Positions 12,646 through 25,162 of a stretch of 64,000 nucleotides of DNA are shown piece after piece. The stretch is taken from assembly GCA_038503035.1 (NCBI GenBank), contig JAVSML010021661.1, forward strand, positions 558,001-622,000. The letters run 5' to 3'. Both the position numbers and the translations under genes were made by a program. Position 1 is the stretch's first letter; each line of letters starts with the position of its first letter. The notes beneath the pieces were generated by a model, which did not search any database, was not told where the DNA came from, and saw only the letters and a program-made list of their open reading frames with translations. This stretch comes from Crocodylus rhombifer (Eukaryota > Chordata > Crocodylia > Crocodylidae).

Positions 12646-13335
12646 AATTCCTGCTCTCTCTGCTGAGGCTGCCGGCTCTGGTACCAACAATGCATGCAGT
12701 GGTAGTAGTCTTTGGAGATGAACTCCTGTCCATTGGAGAAAAGTCAGAACTCGGTACTAGTGTACATTCACTCCTCCTCTCACTGAACACTTTAGTTATG
12801 GGTTTGTTACTTCCCTCTTCAGCCAGAACACGGGAGGAGGATTGCATGAAAATGAAGGATTACAGGGAAGGGTGGGAGAGGAAACCTAAATGAGCTGTTT
12901 CAAGCCTCGGGAAAAGTTTAGGTAGGTTTGCCTACGTAAAGGTTCAGGAGCGATGAGGAAGAAGTTCCTATTTTAGACTAACCTAGCTCTACATTGCTAG
13001 CTTTCATCAAGTCAGATTTCTGATTAGATCTACCATAGACTTCTAAAGACACAGCCTGGTGAAATACTTTGCTCTCATTGGCTTCAACTTAAACCATAGT
13101 TTAAGCTTTTGCTGTGTCTGGGACCGTCACTTTAAAGTGCTGAGCCCCTACTTAAAGGTGCTGAGAAAGCTCACCTCCCTCTGGCTTCTGCTCAACGGAG
13201 ATCATTATTCAGCTGTAGGTAGATGGGTGAGAGGGAGACTGCACTGCCCCTGATTTCTCTGTTGTCAAGACCATGCAGGACAATGCTGCCTTCATGCTTT
13301 TGCATGTTCTCTTCTCCCTGCTGATTTTAATTCTG

Positions 13336-13366
13336 GTTTTGTTTTGTTTTGTTTTGTTTTGTTTTG
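13336..13366 (+). repeat. (GTTTT)n microsatellite
   Basis: Six uninterrupted GTTTT units. Confidence 0.95.
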
Positions 13367-13773
13367 TGAGGAAACAAACCTAGAGTTGTCTCATTTTGAA
13401 GAAAACTTTTCTCTGATTGTTGATGAGCTTTTAATGTCCCACCATTCACTCCAGGGAGTGATTTGAGCAGGAGATAGAAACACATTCCTCTCCTCCCAAT
13501 TCTGGCATTTCCAAAGAGGCTTCCCAGCCAGGACTGAGCCTGGCCGACGCTGATGAGAGTTAGGGCATAGTCATTTCTTTTTCCCATCAATCTCTTCTCT
13601 CTTCCCTTTTTGCCATCCAGAGTTTAGTCCTGTGTGCCCCACAAAACCCCTGCAGTTATTTGGGATGTAGACAGCAGGGAAGTACCTGTCAGATGTTACA
13701 GATGGAGAAGCTGCTCCAAGGTGCTTCCCCTTAGTCAGGCTACATACACCCTTCTCTATTTCTACCTGTGCAG

Positions 13774-14260
13774 CAGCGGTGCCCCACCCTTTTGATCCCT
13801 GGGCCACAAAAGTGGTGCCAAGTCTGTCCACGGGCCAGGTCCAATCTGTGGGCCGGATCTGGTGCACAGTGCTGGCCCAGGCAGGGCCCAGTCCAGTTGT
13901 GTGGAAATGGCCCGGTCAGGGCCTGATGCAGTTGCATTGGAATGGCCTGGCCAGGACCTGATCCACCCATCTGGGACCTGATCCAGTTGCCTGGGAACTG
14001 CCCCACCAGGGCCTGATCCTGCTTGTCTGCATTGGACCCTAGCTGGGCCAGTACCGTAGGCATTGGCCAGGCTGTTTCTGTATGGCTGGATCAGGTCTTG
14101 GCTGAGCTGTTCCCTTGTGGCTGCTTTGGACCCTGCTCAGGCTGTTGCTGCACAGCTGGATCAGGCCCCAGCTGGGTCATTGCTGTGTGCTGAATATGCC
14201 TGTTACCGCCATTCTTTTGGCTGCTTGCGCTCCATTGCAGGGAGCCAGGTTTAGCTGGGG
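13774..14260. mobile_element. hAT-type fragment with short internal tandem repeats
   Basis: CAGCGGTGCCCCACCCTTTT at 13774 resembles the terminus of hAT elements with CAGNGGTGCCCAACC ends (compare 32604). The interior repeats GGGCCTGATCCAGTTG and GGCCTGGCCAGGACCTGATC-like units of about 50 bp. No right terminus or target duplication was found. Confidence 0.45.
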
Positions 14261-14269
14261 ACAGCAACA

Positions 14270-14955
14270 GTAGTTGGTGAGTTTTCCCCTTCCTGTGCCT
14301 GCTCCTGAGCTGGTGGGGAACCGCTGAGGGAGGAAGGAGAAACCTACCTACCACCACCTCTGCTGCTGTGCCCAACTGCGACAGGTTTCCTGCACAGATG
14401 CTCCCTACAGCCCCAGCTGGGACAAAGTAGAAATGGCTCTGGGGCTCCCCCCACCCTCAGGTCAGCTGGGGACAGTGGCATGTAGGTCTCCCGTTCCCAT
14501 TTGTCCAAGGCATAATTAGTAAGGGAGAGGGAGAAGGGGAAGGGAGGCAAGGTGTTGCTGGGTGCAGAGGGGAAGGGAGGGGTGCTAACGGAGGAAGAGT
14601 TTCTTGCCTGTTTTGGGGACTTAACAAAAGTCCCTGGCTGCTGTTCCCATAGCGCGTTCTGGACTCCACAGGGACGCGGGTGTCCAGGGCTGTGGGGAAC
14701 CAGAGACTACGCTATGAAAAGGGGAGTGTGACTATGACATTCACCACCTCTGCATCCATCCCTGGGTGTTTGGGGCATTGCTAATGCTTTAACATTGAAG
14801 AGAAATAAAGGCCTCTAGTCTCTGTACTGCTCAAAATACATGCTGAAAATCTCTGACAGAATAGGATAAACAAGACTAATATCTTAGTGGATATTCCTTT
14901 TCTTTCCCCTTGCTGCCTGACACTTACACTCTCTCTCACATTCTCTCTCATTAGA
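14270..14955. other. No gene seen; purine-rich block
   Basis: 14500-14600 is rich in GGGAGAGGGAG and GGGGAAGGGAGG-type words. It may be the far side of the hAT fragment at 13774, but no terminus was found. Confidence 0.4.
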
Positions 14956-14959
14956 GAAG

Positions 14960-15185
14960 CAGAGATGTTCAGTAAATAGAAGAATTGAAAATGAAACCTG
15001 AATTCTGGTCTTACCACTGCCACTGATTCTCTCTACATAAATCTAGGCAACTTCATTCCCTGTAGCTCAGTTCCCCCCTGTATAAAATGGAAGACGATGA
15101 AATGTATTCACCTTTATAAAGCACTTCAGGTTCCAGTAGTGAATGGTGGCACCTGTGCTAAATATTCATGACTGTAATGCCCTAT
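14960..15185 (+). repeat. MIR-type SINE
   Basis: Consecutive landmarks: TTACCACTGCCACTGATTCT, then TAGGCAACTTCATTCCCTG, CTCAGTTCCCCCCTGTATAA and TAAAGCACTTCAGG. This is the order of a sense-strand MIR core and tail. Confidence 0.6.
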
Positions 15186-15686
15186 TTTATATCAGCACTT
15201 AAATTCATTGAATTTTTATGAAGAGCAGTGACAAAGGTGAATTGAAACACTCAGCCTTGGCTTGTCAGCATGGAAAGTATGTGAAGCCTAGAAACAATCC
15301 TGGTCTGAAATCCACTGCTGCATCAGACAGTGTTGTTTTGTAACCATATTTGCTATTTACTCCATTGCAGAGGACATACATTTTCCCTCTGCACTGTAAT
15401 ATATGTGGGCCTGTGACAGGCTTATCTTCCTTGTTTCATTCTGAGATAGCGTGGGTGAAGAGCCAGGTGTTCAAGCTGGTGGAATGATTGATTGGGAATC
15501 CACTTTTGTGCATTGAGGCACATGGACTGGCCATTAGTCAAATACTCAATGCAGTGCTGTATCATCTGGTGCATGCTAAATAAACTGTGTGGCCCCCTTT
15601 GATACTTATTAATATTTATGTACCATTGCTTTATGCAATTATTGTTATCATTTAAAAATCCCAATTTCCTCTCTGTGGACATAATG

Positions 15687-15720
15687 TCTAAACAGGAAAG
15701 AACTAACCTTCCTGTTTAGA
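15687..15720. other. Perfect inverted repeat (12-bp stem, 10-nt loop)
   Basis: TCTAAACAGGAA (15687-15698) is the exact reverse complement of TTCCTGTTTAGA (15709-15720). It is isolated, with no larger element recognised around it. Confidence 0.6.
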
Positions 15721-16153
15721 AAATTGTTGGCTTCACAAAGAATATATTTGTCTTCTTTACTTGGAGTTTTCAAATATTTTATTTTTAATGAAAATGGAAA
15801 AGGCAAACAATAGGTTGTCTGAAAGGAAGGAAAAACCCATGTCTAGAACAAACAGGGGCAGCTATGAATAGACAGTCTTTGCACTATGAAATAACTCATG
15901 TCATACCTGTACTGACTTCTGCATACTGGAAGAGGAAGCTTAGATCTATTTTTGGCATACAATGCACTGTACATACACAATATAAAACACAAAGATGGAC
16001 TAAAATGGCAAGATGCCATTTTTTGTCAACCTCTGTACATGGGAGCAAGAAAGAATTGCTCTAGGCTTGCCTAAGGGCCAGTGGCAGTGTTGGCAAAAGT
16101 GTGATTTTATAAGGTGAGATTTAAAGCTTTAGTACCTAATTAGTACCCACTTG

Positions 16154-16903
16154 CTAGGGCCAGACATTCAAAAAGCCTGAGCCTGAACTGATTCAATCTT
16201 TGCAGCTTAGTCTAACCTGGCTAGGCTGAACTGGTTTGTAACTGCACAGACATCCCAGATATGCAGGCATATGCCTGCAGTGGCTCAGGCTGGGGCGTGC
16301 TAGAGCAGCCCTCCTGTCTCTTCTACAGCACTGAGCTGAGTGGGGCATGGCCAGACCTCGGCAGGATGCTCTGATTAGCCCAGCAGTGTTTATCATCCCC
16401 TAGCTCAGTGTTTATCAATCACCCCATTAAGAAAACAACAGAGCAATATTACCAGCTACCTGCTGATTCAGCAGGGACCTTAGCCAGCATGTGGTCTGCT
16501 AGGTAATATACAGACATCTCCTCAGCAAGGCAGAGGGGAGGGGAGAATTCCTGCCTAGCAGGGAGCGGTGGGGGGGATCCCACAGTATCTAGAGCTGCAG
16601 TCAGGGAGCAGAGGGGAGGGCCCAGCTCTGCTGTGAAGCAGAGAGCCCCACCCATCCCAGAGAGCATGCTGGGATGCTGGAGTTGTCTGGTTTATCTTAA
16701 ACCAGCAAGGGGTCTGGGACAGACATTGCATAAACTGGTTTGCCCCAAATCAGTTAAGTCTGATACTACATTCAACCAGGTTTATCTCAGACTGGTTTCA
16801 GCCATTCTCAGACTGGTTTATGTGCACTGAACATCTGTTCTCTTACAGGTTTAAGCCAGTTTCTGATCACTTAAACTGGTTTATGCGTAATGTCTGTCCC
16901 TAG
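16154..16903. mobile_element. Inverted-repeat DNA transposon (about 750 bp), non-autonomous
   Basis: The left end CTAGGGCCAGACATTCA pairs with the right end (ATGTCTGTCCCTAG) as terminal inverted repeats. The interior repeats AAACTGGTTT-type motifs near both ends. Flanks do not give a clean target duplication (CCACTTG and CCACTGT), so the superfamily is unassigned. No coding capacity. Confidence 0.55.
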
Positions 16904-17299
16904 CCACTGTAAAATGGAAGGTGCCTTATCAGTTGGTGTGTCAGGAATCACCATATTTTGTTGGGAGGAGCTCAGCTGATATGCTTTACTGCTACAGCAG
17001 TTCCACAGGCCCACACGTGTGGACCAGAAAGCACAATTCTATCCTTGTTTTGGCTATCAAGTCCTATGGTGGCTGGGAGGGAGCATAGTGACAACTGTGA
17101 AGACCCAACTGCTCAGGACACCCTTACAAGATGCAAGATGTTAATTTGTGCAAGTAAGAAAGGGGGATCCTGCTGGTATGTTGAAAAGCCCTGTCACACA
17201 TGTTTGCATATACAGGTGCCATAAAGACTGATAAGGGTGGCTTGATAGAACAACTATACCTGCAGACCCCCTAGAGGCCATTGCTTGCATTTCTGTTTA

Positions 17300-17840
17300 T
17301 ATTCCAAACTGAGGCACATTGCACCCCAGCCAGCTGCTCCATGTTTGGGGCATAATATGCCTCAAGACGGGGGAGCAGGCAGCCCTGGGCAGCTCCCCTG
17401 TCTATGTGTGCCTCAGCATGGGGGCCTCCCTGTCTCCACATGCCGCTTCCTCGCTGGCAGGGTGCCTCAGTGCAAGGGCTGCTTGCCTGCTAATGATCCC
17501 CTGTCTCCATGTATCTCAGTGCAGGGACTCCACAGCAAAGCCCCCACTGAAGCACGTGGAGACAGGAGAGCCTTTGCGCTGAGGCATGTGAAGCAGGGGA
17601 GCAGTCAGCTCAGGGCTGCCTGCTCCCCTGTCTCAAGACACACCGCACCCCAGCTAGCTGCAGTGTGGGGGCTCTGCTCCCCCTGGGCTGCCCGCTCCTC
17701 CATCTGGACATGTCACTCCCTGGCTAGCAGGTGCATGGGATGCCTCAGCAGGGGGGCTGCCTGCTGGCTACACTTGCTCTGAGACACCATGTGCCCCAGC
17801 CAGCACCCTCCTGCTGCACATGTAGCCAGGAGCTGGGCCT
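17300..17840. repeat. GC-rich interspersed tandem/inverted repeat
   Basis: Repeated words such as GCACCCCAGCCAGCTGC, CTCCCCTGTCTC and CTGGCAGGGTGCCTCAG occur in both orientations. The overlapping open frames here (17285-17782, 17319-17582) are products of this composition. Family not recognised. Confidence 0.45.
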
Positions 17841-20280
17841 GCAACAAAGGTAAGCACATGCCCCGGCAAGTGTACAACCTTTGGATGCAGCCAGTGGTGT
17901 CATCTACCATGAACAAGTACTGCCAAAAGTGAGCCTGGAGATTGGAAAGCCCAACTAGATTCCTTCTGGAAGTCTCAGCTCCTGCACTTCCTTATTCCAT
18001 GAACAGCTGATCCTGCCAGCTCCCCGTTCGGAGTCTGGCAGCATCTGGTGTGCTTCTCAAAGCCCCAGCTCCTGCATTCATGGATTTTTGTGAGAATATG
18101 ACCTTTCCTGTGGTTTTGTGGAGCAAGCCCTGAAAATGTGACTCAGAAGTCTCTGAAACCAAAAGCCAGATAAAATGAGCTTAACTTCTTCTCTCTATTT
18201 TAATCTCATGATTTTTAAGCCTTTCCCTGATTCTGGATGCCTGACTTCTGGTGTTTGAATGCTTAGGGATGGCAGTGCTGTCACATGCAAACAAGCTCAT
18301 TTGGCACACTAAGTAGCAGGAAAAGTGCTTATACCGGCAAGTGTCCCACTGAAGTCAATCACATCACACACCACAGTAATGCACTATGCTTGACTGTAAG
18401 TGCTGCATATCCAGACCCCATAAACGTATCTTGTTCCCTGCGTCTCTGCTTGCCACAATACTCATTCTTGGTGGACAGAAAGTCCCTCCACCTGTTTATT
18501 TGTCATAGGGTTTAGAGAACCATGTGCAGTCTTTCAGCTTATGGTGGTTCCTCACACTTCCAAATGTGCTGCTTCCCTCCCAGGTGTAAATGCATTTGCT
18601 GCCCTCACAACAGATCTTGTGTCCCTCTCCTGTACTCTGCTCTTTGGGCGGTTGCCCATCTTGTACTTTTTCTGTTTCCACCTGACAAAAATTGCCATTT
18701 AGCTAGCTTAATCACATCTGAATATCCACATTGTCACCTCGTTTTATCATGTTAGCCATTTGTTATCATGATAATTTAAACCACCTCCAACATGTTTTAT
18801 TTTTAGCGGCTGAATTTGTGCTAAGAGGATTATTTTTATCATATTATTTTTTTCAACGTCTATCTGACGTAGGGGCAAAAGTGGCATTTTCCATGCCTTG
18901 CAATGATTTCACCACCAGGTACCACTTGGGTTCACTCAGAAATCCAGGGAATTTCTGTTGTAATGCTTCAACAAGACACCAGTTGCTAATCTTGCAATTT
19001 CTTCTTGGTGATTTATAGTTCAAGGTTCAGATTAATGAAAAATACAACTTTTTTGGTTTCTAAAAAGATTGTTCCCCATGTTTGCATGCACTTCGCTGCT
19101 GGCTGACCCTGCCATGAATTTCAGTGCTCTCGCACCACGCCCAGGCAGGCCGTACATGGCCACAGTGTCGCAGGTATCTTGCCTTGCTGTGAATTTCAGG
19201 GCTCTCCACTCCCCCTCACCCCTGCCCCCTCCAACAGGCAATGCCCCTTTTCCCCACTACTACTTCTCAGAGCTGGCAAGCCTCTTCCATTCCAGTGTCC
19301 CAACTTTTAACCTGCTCCTCCCTCACATGCTCTGCTTTGCTGCTCCCCGCCAAGGGGTGGCTGACCCTGCACCCCTGGAGCGCACCCCAGCTTTCACACC
19401 ACACCCAGGCCACACTCTAGCTTGAGTATTGTAAGTATCCTTTACAATTATTACTAATATAATTATTAATTTAATCATTAGCATAGACAGAATTACTTGG
19501 GATCATTGGCCTCACAAGATACAAAAGAACACAATCATTAGGAATAGGCACCTGGTCCAGTGTGGGATCCAGCAGCTCAGCTCTTTGGGCAGCCACCAGA
19601 AGGCAGACAGCCAAAAAAGGGAGATGCATGAGATTTTTATTATAATCATTAGGAAAATACAGTACTCTAATACCAAAAGTTCATTTTGATTATTTTGCTC
19701 TACCTGCTGGACAAAGTGAACAGACTGCCCAAAAGTCAGCCATTTGATTTCTTGCCCAGCACCCAGAAATAACTGTGCTCCTTTGTATCTGGATGGGAGA
19801 GTATACTGAGCCCATGCAGCGAAACACAGTGAACTAAAAAAATGTGGGTATATAAACAAAACATAAAAATGGAACATTGCATATATCATCTTTGAAAAGA
19901 GTCAGCGAAGCATAGTCCAAGCAGCTACTTACTGAAATATCTGAACATTTGTCATTTTTCTGCATTTTTAAATCTTACGCACTGTAGGCTGGGCAGCTGA
20001 GTAGCAGGCAAGCCTGGAAGCAGGACAAACAAACACAGCATAGACTGTTTTTACCCTGAACAGAGACAAAAAATAGTAATCATTGGTAAATACTGGCATG
20101 TTCATATATTAAACTAAATTATTAATTTTTAAACTTAAAAATCATTATTTCAAGTGCATGTTTAGTTGTATTCACACAATACTATTTAGTCCCTTTGTCT
20201 CTATTTAGAAACTGTCTGTATTGTGGTGGAGAGAGGCTTAAAGTTTATACACTGCTAAAGGTGAATTCTCAATTGCTTTT
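17841..20280. other. No gene seen
   Basis: 18650-18960 is AT-rich and looks single-copy. 19070-19420 is GC-rich with repeated GCTGACCCTGC words, suggesting an unrecognised repeat. No coding signature on either strand. Confidence 0.45.
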
Positions 20281-20286
20281 TCAGTA

Positions 20287-21233
20287 CAGGTTTCCCACTA
20301 TTTATGCGGTAGATGTGTTCCCAGGGAATGGCGCATAAATCGAATTCACATAAAGCAAACCCAGTTTACAATGAAACAGCTAGGGAGGCATTCCCACAGT
20401 GGTGAGCGAGGGAGTGAGGCTGGGGCTGGGGAAGGGGTGGAGAGAGGGGCACAGCGCAGCCCAGTGGCTGCAAGCAGGGGCAGCACTGGGCTCTTCATGG
20501 CACCTGTGGTGGATGGCAGCCCCACTCACCCCACTTCTCCCCACTCACCATGCCCTGAACCCCCCGGCATGGTGCAGCCCAGTGGCATCCGCTGCTTCCA
20601 GGGCTGCAGCAGGGGTGAGCAGCAGCTTGCAGCAGGACAAGAGCAGGCTGGAGCTGGCAGCTGCTGCAGGCTGGGGCTGGCCGTGGCACCTGGCTCTTCC
20701 CAGCACTCGGCAGTGGTGCTGAGAGGGCAGGTTGCGGGGGGCTATGCCAATTTTGGGGTGGCAGCACCCCCCCCTCCCTTCACTGCAGCCCACCCCAAGC
20801 ACTAGGAACAGCCTAGTGCCACCACTGGCCCCAGCCTGCTCCCATCTCACTGCAGGCAGCTGCCCGCCCCTGCTGCAGCCCTGGGAGCAGTGGACGCTGC
20901 CTGCTTGCAGCCACTGAGTTATGCCACGCCAAGGGTTTCAGGGCACAGTGCTCTGGAGGAAGCAGAGCCCTGTGGGATTCAGGGCACAGCCCAGTGGCTG
21001 CAAGCCACTGGCTTTGGCCACTCACAGATTAGCTGCAGTAGTGGCCTTTCCTTTCCCCTTCCCCCCCCTCACAAACTCACAGACTTACCTGCTTGGAGGA
21101 GGGGGGACTGCACCTATGCTGATTTGCATAACAGCAAATTTACCTTGCATATAATAAATTTGAGGTATAAAAAGGGTCATTGCATAAGAGCAAATTCGTA
21201 TAAATTGAACCCACATAAATCAAGGGAAACCTG
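20287..21233. mobile_element. Tigger/pogo-like (Tc1-mariner) MITE
   Basis: The left end CAGGTTTCCCACTATTTATG and the inverse of the right end (CAGGTTTCCCTTGATTTATG) are near-identical terminal inverted repeats. They are flanked on both sides by TA (20285-20286 and 21234-21235), the Tc1/mariner target duplication. The next region (GCATAAATCGAATTC and AATTCGTATAAATTG) continues the inverted symmetry. The interior is GC-rich, with no transposase. Confidence 0.75.
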
Positions 21234-22144
21234 TATTATGAATCTAAGGATATTACAAGTAGCGAATAGGTACCTGGCGGTGACATTGCCACTTGAGAAG
21301 GAAATGGTGTTGGGTGTCCCTCTCAGCCTTCGTGTGTTCTTCTCTGCTGCCTGTTGTGATCAGTGGGAGCAACATGGAGCATAGCAATCAGAAGCTAAAA
21401 ATAGGAGGGAGGGAAGGAATGTGGGATGGGGAGAGAATTTAAGAGCAAGTATAAGAATTTGGTCGGGAAAACCACCATGTAGTGCCTCCTGCCCTGAACT
21501 TGGGTACCCCTCCTGTATGCCAGAGATGGGAACAGGGAGGTGAGGTGGAGAAAGGCAGCTGATGGCCAAGGAAGGGGAAAGAGTGCCCTCCCACCCCAAA
21601 CCTTGCGCTGCAACTGCGGGGCTTCATATTGTGAAATACCTTGCACCTTCCTTCACACCAATTAAATCCACCAACTCTATTTACATCAAAGTTGAAGTAA
21701 ACAATGCACCTCCACACCCTCAGGGCACAGTCAAGTGTCGGATGTCACTTACAATGTGTCCGTAAAGCAGTATTGTCTTTCAAGTCCCACATCGCAAAGT
21801 GGCTTTCACCCTGCACTCGAAAGCTGCACTGCATCCAACTTCAGCAGCAGCAGCCTGCACTCTTCTCGAGCGCTGCATTAGCATTCCTGTGCCACCCAGG
21901 AGCAACTCTCTCCACTGGGCTGAGTCCTTCTGCCTGTCTGGTGTGCTGCTGTTTGGTCATGCACCTCAGATGTCTCTGGTCGATACCCCCCTCCCCCCCT
22001 GCCAACCTAGTTGTGGAGTAAAAAAAATTCCAGAAAGGCTGGTGCCAGACTGGGAAAGAGCACCAAAACCCAGGAAAAAAAGTGTGCCAAAACCCCACGT
22101 AAAAAATGGGGGGAGAAGATTTTGCAGGAGGAAGCCACTTTGGG

Positions 22145-23393
22145 TTACTTTGCAAAGTGCATGTGTGTGACATGGAATGATTGTGGTATCCCGATGCCAA
22201 CACCCAGGGATGCTGGCAAGCTAGACTCATGACGGGGTGCCACCTCAAAATGATCCCACACTACACTACCCACTCGCTTCTGGGTTGAGGGTGGGGATCC
22301 TGCCTTATCCCCCTTATCACCAGGCAGAGGCACAACAACAGGAGGTGCTGCCCCTACAGCCTCCTCCGAAGTGCCTTCCAGAGAAGGAGACCTGCCTCTA
22401 GGGGAACTTGGAGGGGAGTGGAACACAAACTCAGATTCCCCCGTCCCCAGAATTTCCTTTGCTATGGCCCTCAGCTCCTCTACTTCCAGATCCAGCTCTT
22501 CCTCTGGCACTGGAAGGCTCATGCTGGGAACTGAAATTGGGGTGGAGAATGTCATGCTGGTGCTGGTTAGTGGTGGTGGTGCAGGTGCAGGCACTGCTAC
22601 CACCTCCTTGCTCCCACTAGCAGCAGGAGACTCATCGCTGCCAGGAAAGGTGCAGGGAACTTACAGGTCTCCTTCTGCCCCCTCTTCCTCCCCTGGCAGA
22701 AGACCTGGCACCTGCCTTTCCAGCATGCTTCATACTGTTTGGTGTGCTGCAAAATGTGTGTGCGTGTGTAATATATGTTGTGTTTTTCTGCACAGTGATG
22801 ACACACTGTCAGGGAAAACACAGATTTCTTTTTGTGGGGGGAAAGAATCAAGACAGACTAACAAGAATGAATAAGAGGATTTTGAGGGAAGAATGGATAG
22901 GGATAACAATTGAGATTGTAGGCAAGGGTAAGTAGGAAAGGATTGGATACAATTTACAAGAAGAGAGACTAGCTAGCAAGAGACTAAGCCTTTCAGATGC
23001 TGCTGCTCCAAGAGAGAGACGGCTCACTAAAGGCACAGATCACAGCTTGATATGTTGTTACTGTCATTCCCCCAGAGCACAGTGATTGGAAGGGAACTCA
23101 GGGAAAGATCACAGTCACTGGCCAGCTGCAGATGTCAATATCAGAGAAGTCTTTCCCCACCCTCAGCCGTTTCCATGTATGAAAGATCACCCCCTCCCCC
23201 TCCCGCTTCTCAGTTTCTGTTTCCTGCAAGCCTTCTGAATCTCTGAATCTCTCTGAATCAATTCTGAGGCTTCTGGTTCAATGCAGATCTTTTTATGGGT
23301 CTCCTGATTTGATTCAGATTTAGAGATTTGGTGACCAAATAGGGCTGAATTCCCTCCAAATCGAATCGGGTACCAAAGCTTCACACAGCCCTA
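22145..23393 (-). mobile_element. hAT-like element (copy B), possibly with a transposase-derived N-terminal fragment
   Basis: The terminus at 23380-23393 (TTCACACAGCCCTA), preceded by AAATCGAATCGGGTACC and many GATTC motifs, belongs to the same family as 25163-25916. On the minus strand inside it, the open frame 22603-22145 (152 codons) contains an acidic segment (PVPEEELDLEVEEL) and VGSVVWDHFEVAP, which resembles the start of a BED zinc finger of hAT transposases. The Cys/His residues that should follow are not present, so the frame is decayed or joined to other sequence. The other terminus was not found and the lower boundary is arbitrary. Confidence 0.4.
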
Positions 23394-23401
23394 CCGTGTA
23401 G

Positions 23402-25100
23402 TCTAAGCTTTAGCAAGGAAGGGCATTTTAAAGCCATTGTAAAATAATATGAATGGCATAAGAAGGAGGAAGGGAGGGGATGAACTAACCTGAAACAGGT
23501 ACTCACTGCCAAGGAGAACTAGGAGAGTGGGAATGTTCATAGGGACCTGGTGGTCAGGAAATGAAATAGGTTTGTGATGTGACTGAGCATCAAAAAAGGG
23601 CAGTGTGATTCTGCACAGGCTATGTTGAGGTCTCCTAGCATGGGAAGGGCCCTGTCTGTGCCAGCATTTTCTCTTAGCACCTGTTGAGGTCCCTGCGTGG
23701 TAACTAGGGTGAGAGCTGAACAATGTCAAGACCCTTCAAAGGGAAGTGGCAACAACTCCATCACCTGGGAACATTCAGATTTAGACCACAGAAAACAGAG
23801 AGGAACATGCTGTGGGGACCAATGTTGCCCCAACAGATGACATTAGTGTCACCATGTCAATCACTATGAGACTTTTTTTCTCCCACCTCTGAGATCTGGG
23901 GGGGACAGATCTTCTTTTGTACTTCAAGATCCCCAGTAACTTTAGTGGGGTTGCACATAGCAGCAGTGGGAACAACACATGACCTTGTGTTACCCTGCCC
24001 CAGCCATTGCGCATCCTGGTAGAAGAGAAGAGGATTCTTGGTTTTGTGCTATTCTATATGTGCATTATATGTATTTTTGGTGATTCCTACCTGAAGACTC
24101 AATGGGTCTTTGGGTCAGTGGGACTTTGTACAGTCCCAAGGAAGATCTGGGGTTCAGGAACTCCAGACTTCTAGTCTTGGCTTGGCTGAAGGGTCCCCAT
24201 GTGACCAGGGCAAGCTGCTTTGCCAGTTTCTCCACCAAAAGAACATGTGTTTCCCTAAGGATGGACTAATATTTATAAAACTCATGCAGTGTTTGTCATG
24301 GGGATGTTGAGGCACTCATGTTTTCAGCATAGCTCTTCTCTCTGGTCTCCACTGGCAGTTTATGAAGTTGAGTCATTGTCCTCTGAATCTTCAAGCTGCT
24401 GCCTCAGCAAACAAATTCACCCGCTCCTATCACAATCGCCTGTTTGAAAGCCTGTTGCACTTCACAGCCCATGCTGGATGCTCTCCAGTGACTTAATGTC
24501 TTCAGTCAAGCAAGGTGAGTAAAACTGATGAAAGTATCCTTAACTAAAGAGCCATAAAATTCTAATAGCGCTGTAATGTTCTTGGTGAGCCTAAAGGGAA
24601 GCCAATCAATAGTTATGGGGCTAAGACACAATTTATGAGCTTAATTAATCAAATGTAGTCATTCCCCTTTGTGTGCTGGATACTTCTGCAGTTCCTGTGG
24701 TGAAGAGCAGTATCAGGCATTTACAGTCCTTTCTTGATGACACCCTGTGCCCTCCCATTCCAGAGAAGGAGGCTGCCTGTAGGAAATGATGGAGTTCTGT
24801 GACCCGACTAAGGAGGCTCTTCCCATTGTAATGGTAGCAGGTCCCAGCCTAGAAGCCAATACTTTTTCATAGTGAGTTGTTAGGATGAAAGAGGAGCTTT
24901 GGACTGCTTTGAATTAACTTCCCCTATAGATATTTGCATGCACCCCAACAATAACAAAGTAGTAAGGAAATGAATAGCCTCCTTCCAGGTTTCAGCAATG
25001 CTTATCAAAGCAGCTAAAGCTTAAACAATAGTTTAAAATATCCTGACATTACCCACTTAATTATTTAAATGTCTCCTGGAACAAAATGTTTAAGAGGAAA
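23402..25100. other. No gene seen
   Basis: Mostly single-copy-looking DNA. 24530-24670 is AT-rich with AGCTTAATTAATCAAATG and little repeat character. No domain or RNA gene recognised. Confidence 0.45.
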
Positions 25101-25108
25101 CCCCAAGC

Positions 25109-25162
25109 CAGGGGTTTCAAACTCATCTGGCTCTGTTGGTTGGATGCATGGCACATGGCTGG
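25109..25162. mobile_element. Left end of an older hAT (Charlie-like) element, split by copy C
   Basis: CAGGGGTTTCAAACTCATCT is a Charlie-type hAT terminus. It runs into ATGGCTGG, where copy C is inserted, and seems to resume at 25925. A matching right end was not identified, though the GC-rich DNA to about 26640 (GGGCTGGATCTGGCCAGC near 26340) may belong to it. Confidence 0.5.

Noticed and set aside
17285..17782. 165-codon open frame as a gene
   Set aside because: Explained by a GC-rich repeat with the same words in both orientations.
20371..20850. Overlapping GC-rich open frames (144, 107, 101 codons)
   Set aside because: Inside the filler of the Tigger-like MITE; low-complexity composition without protein features.
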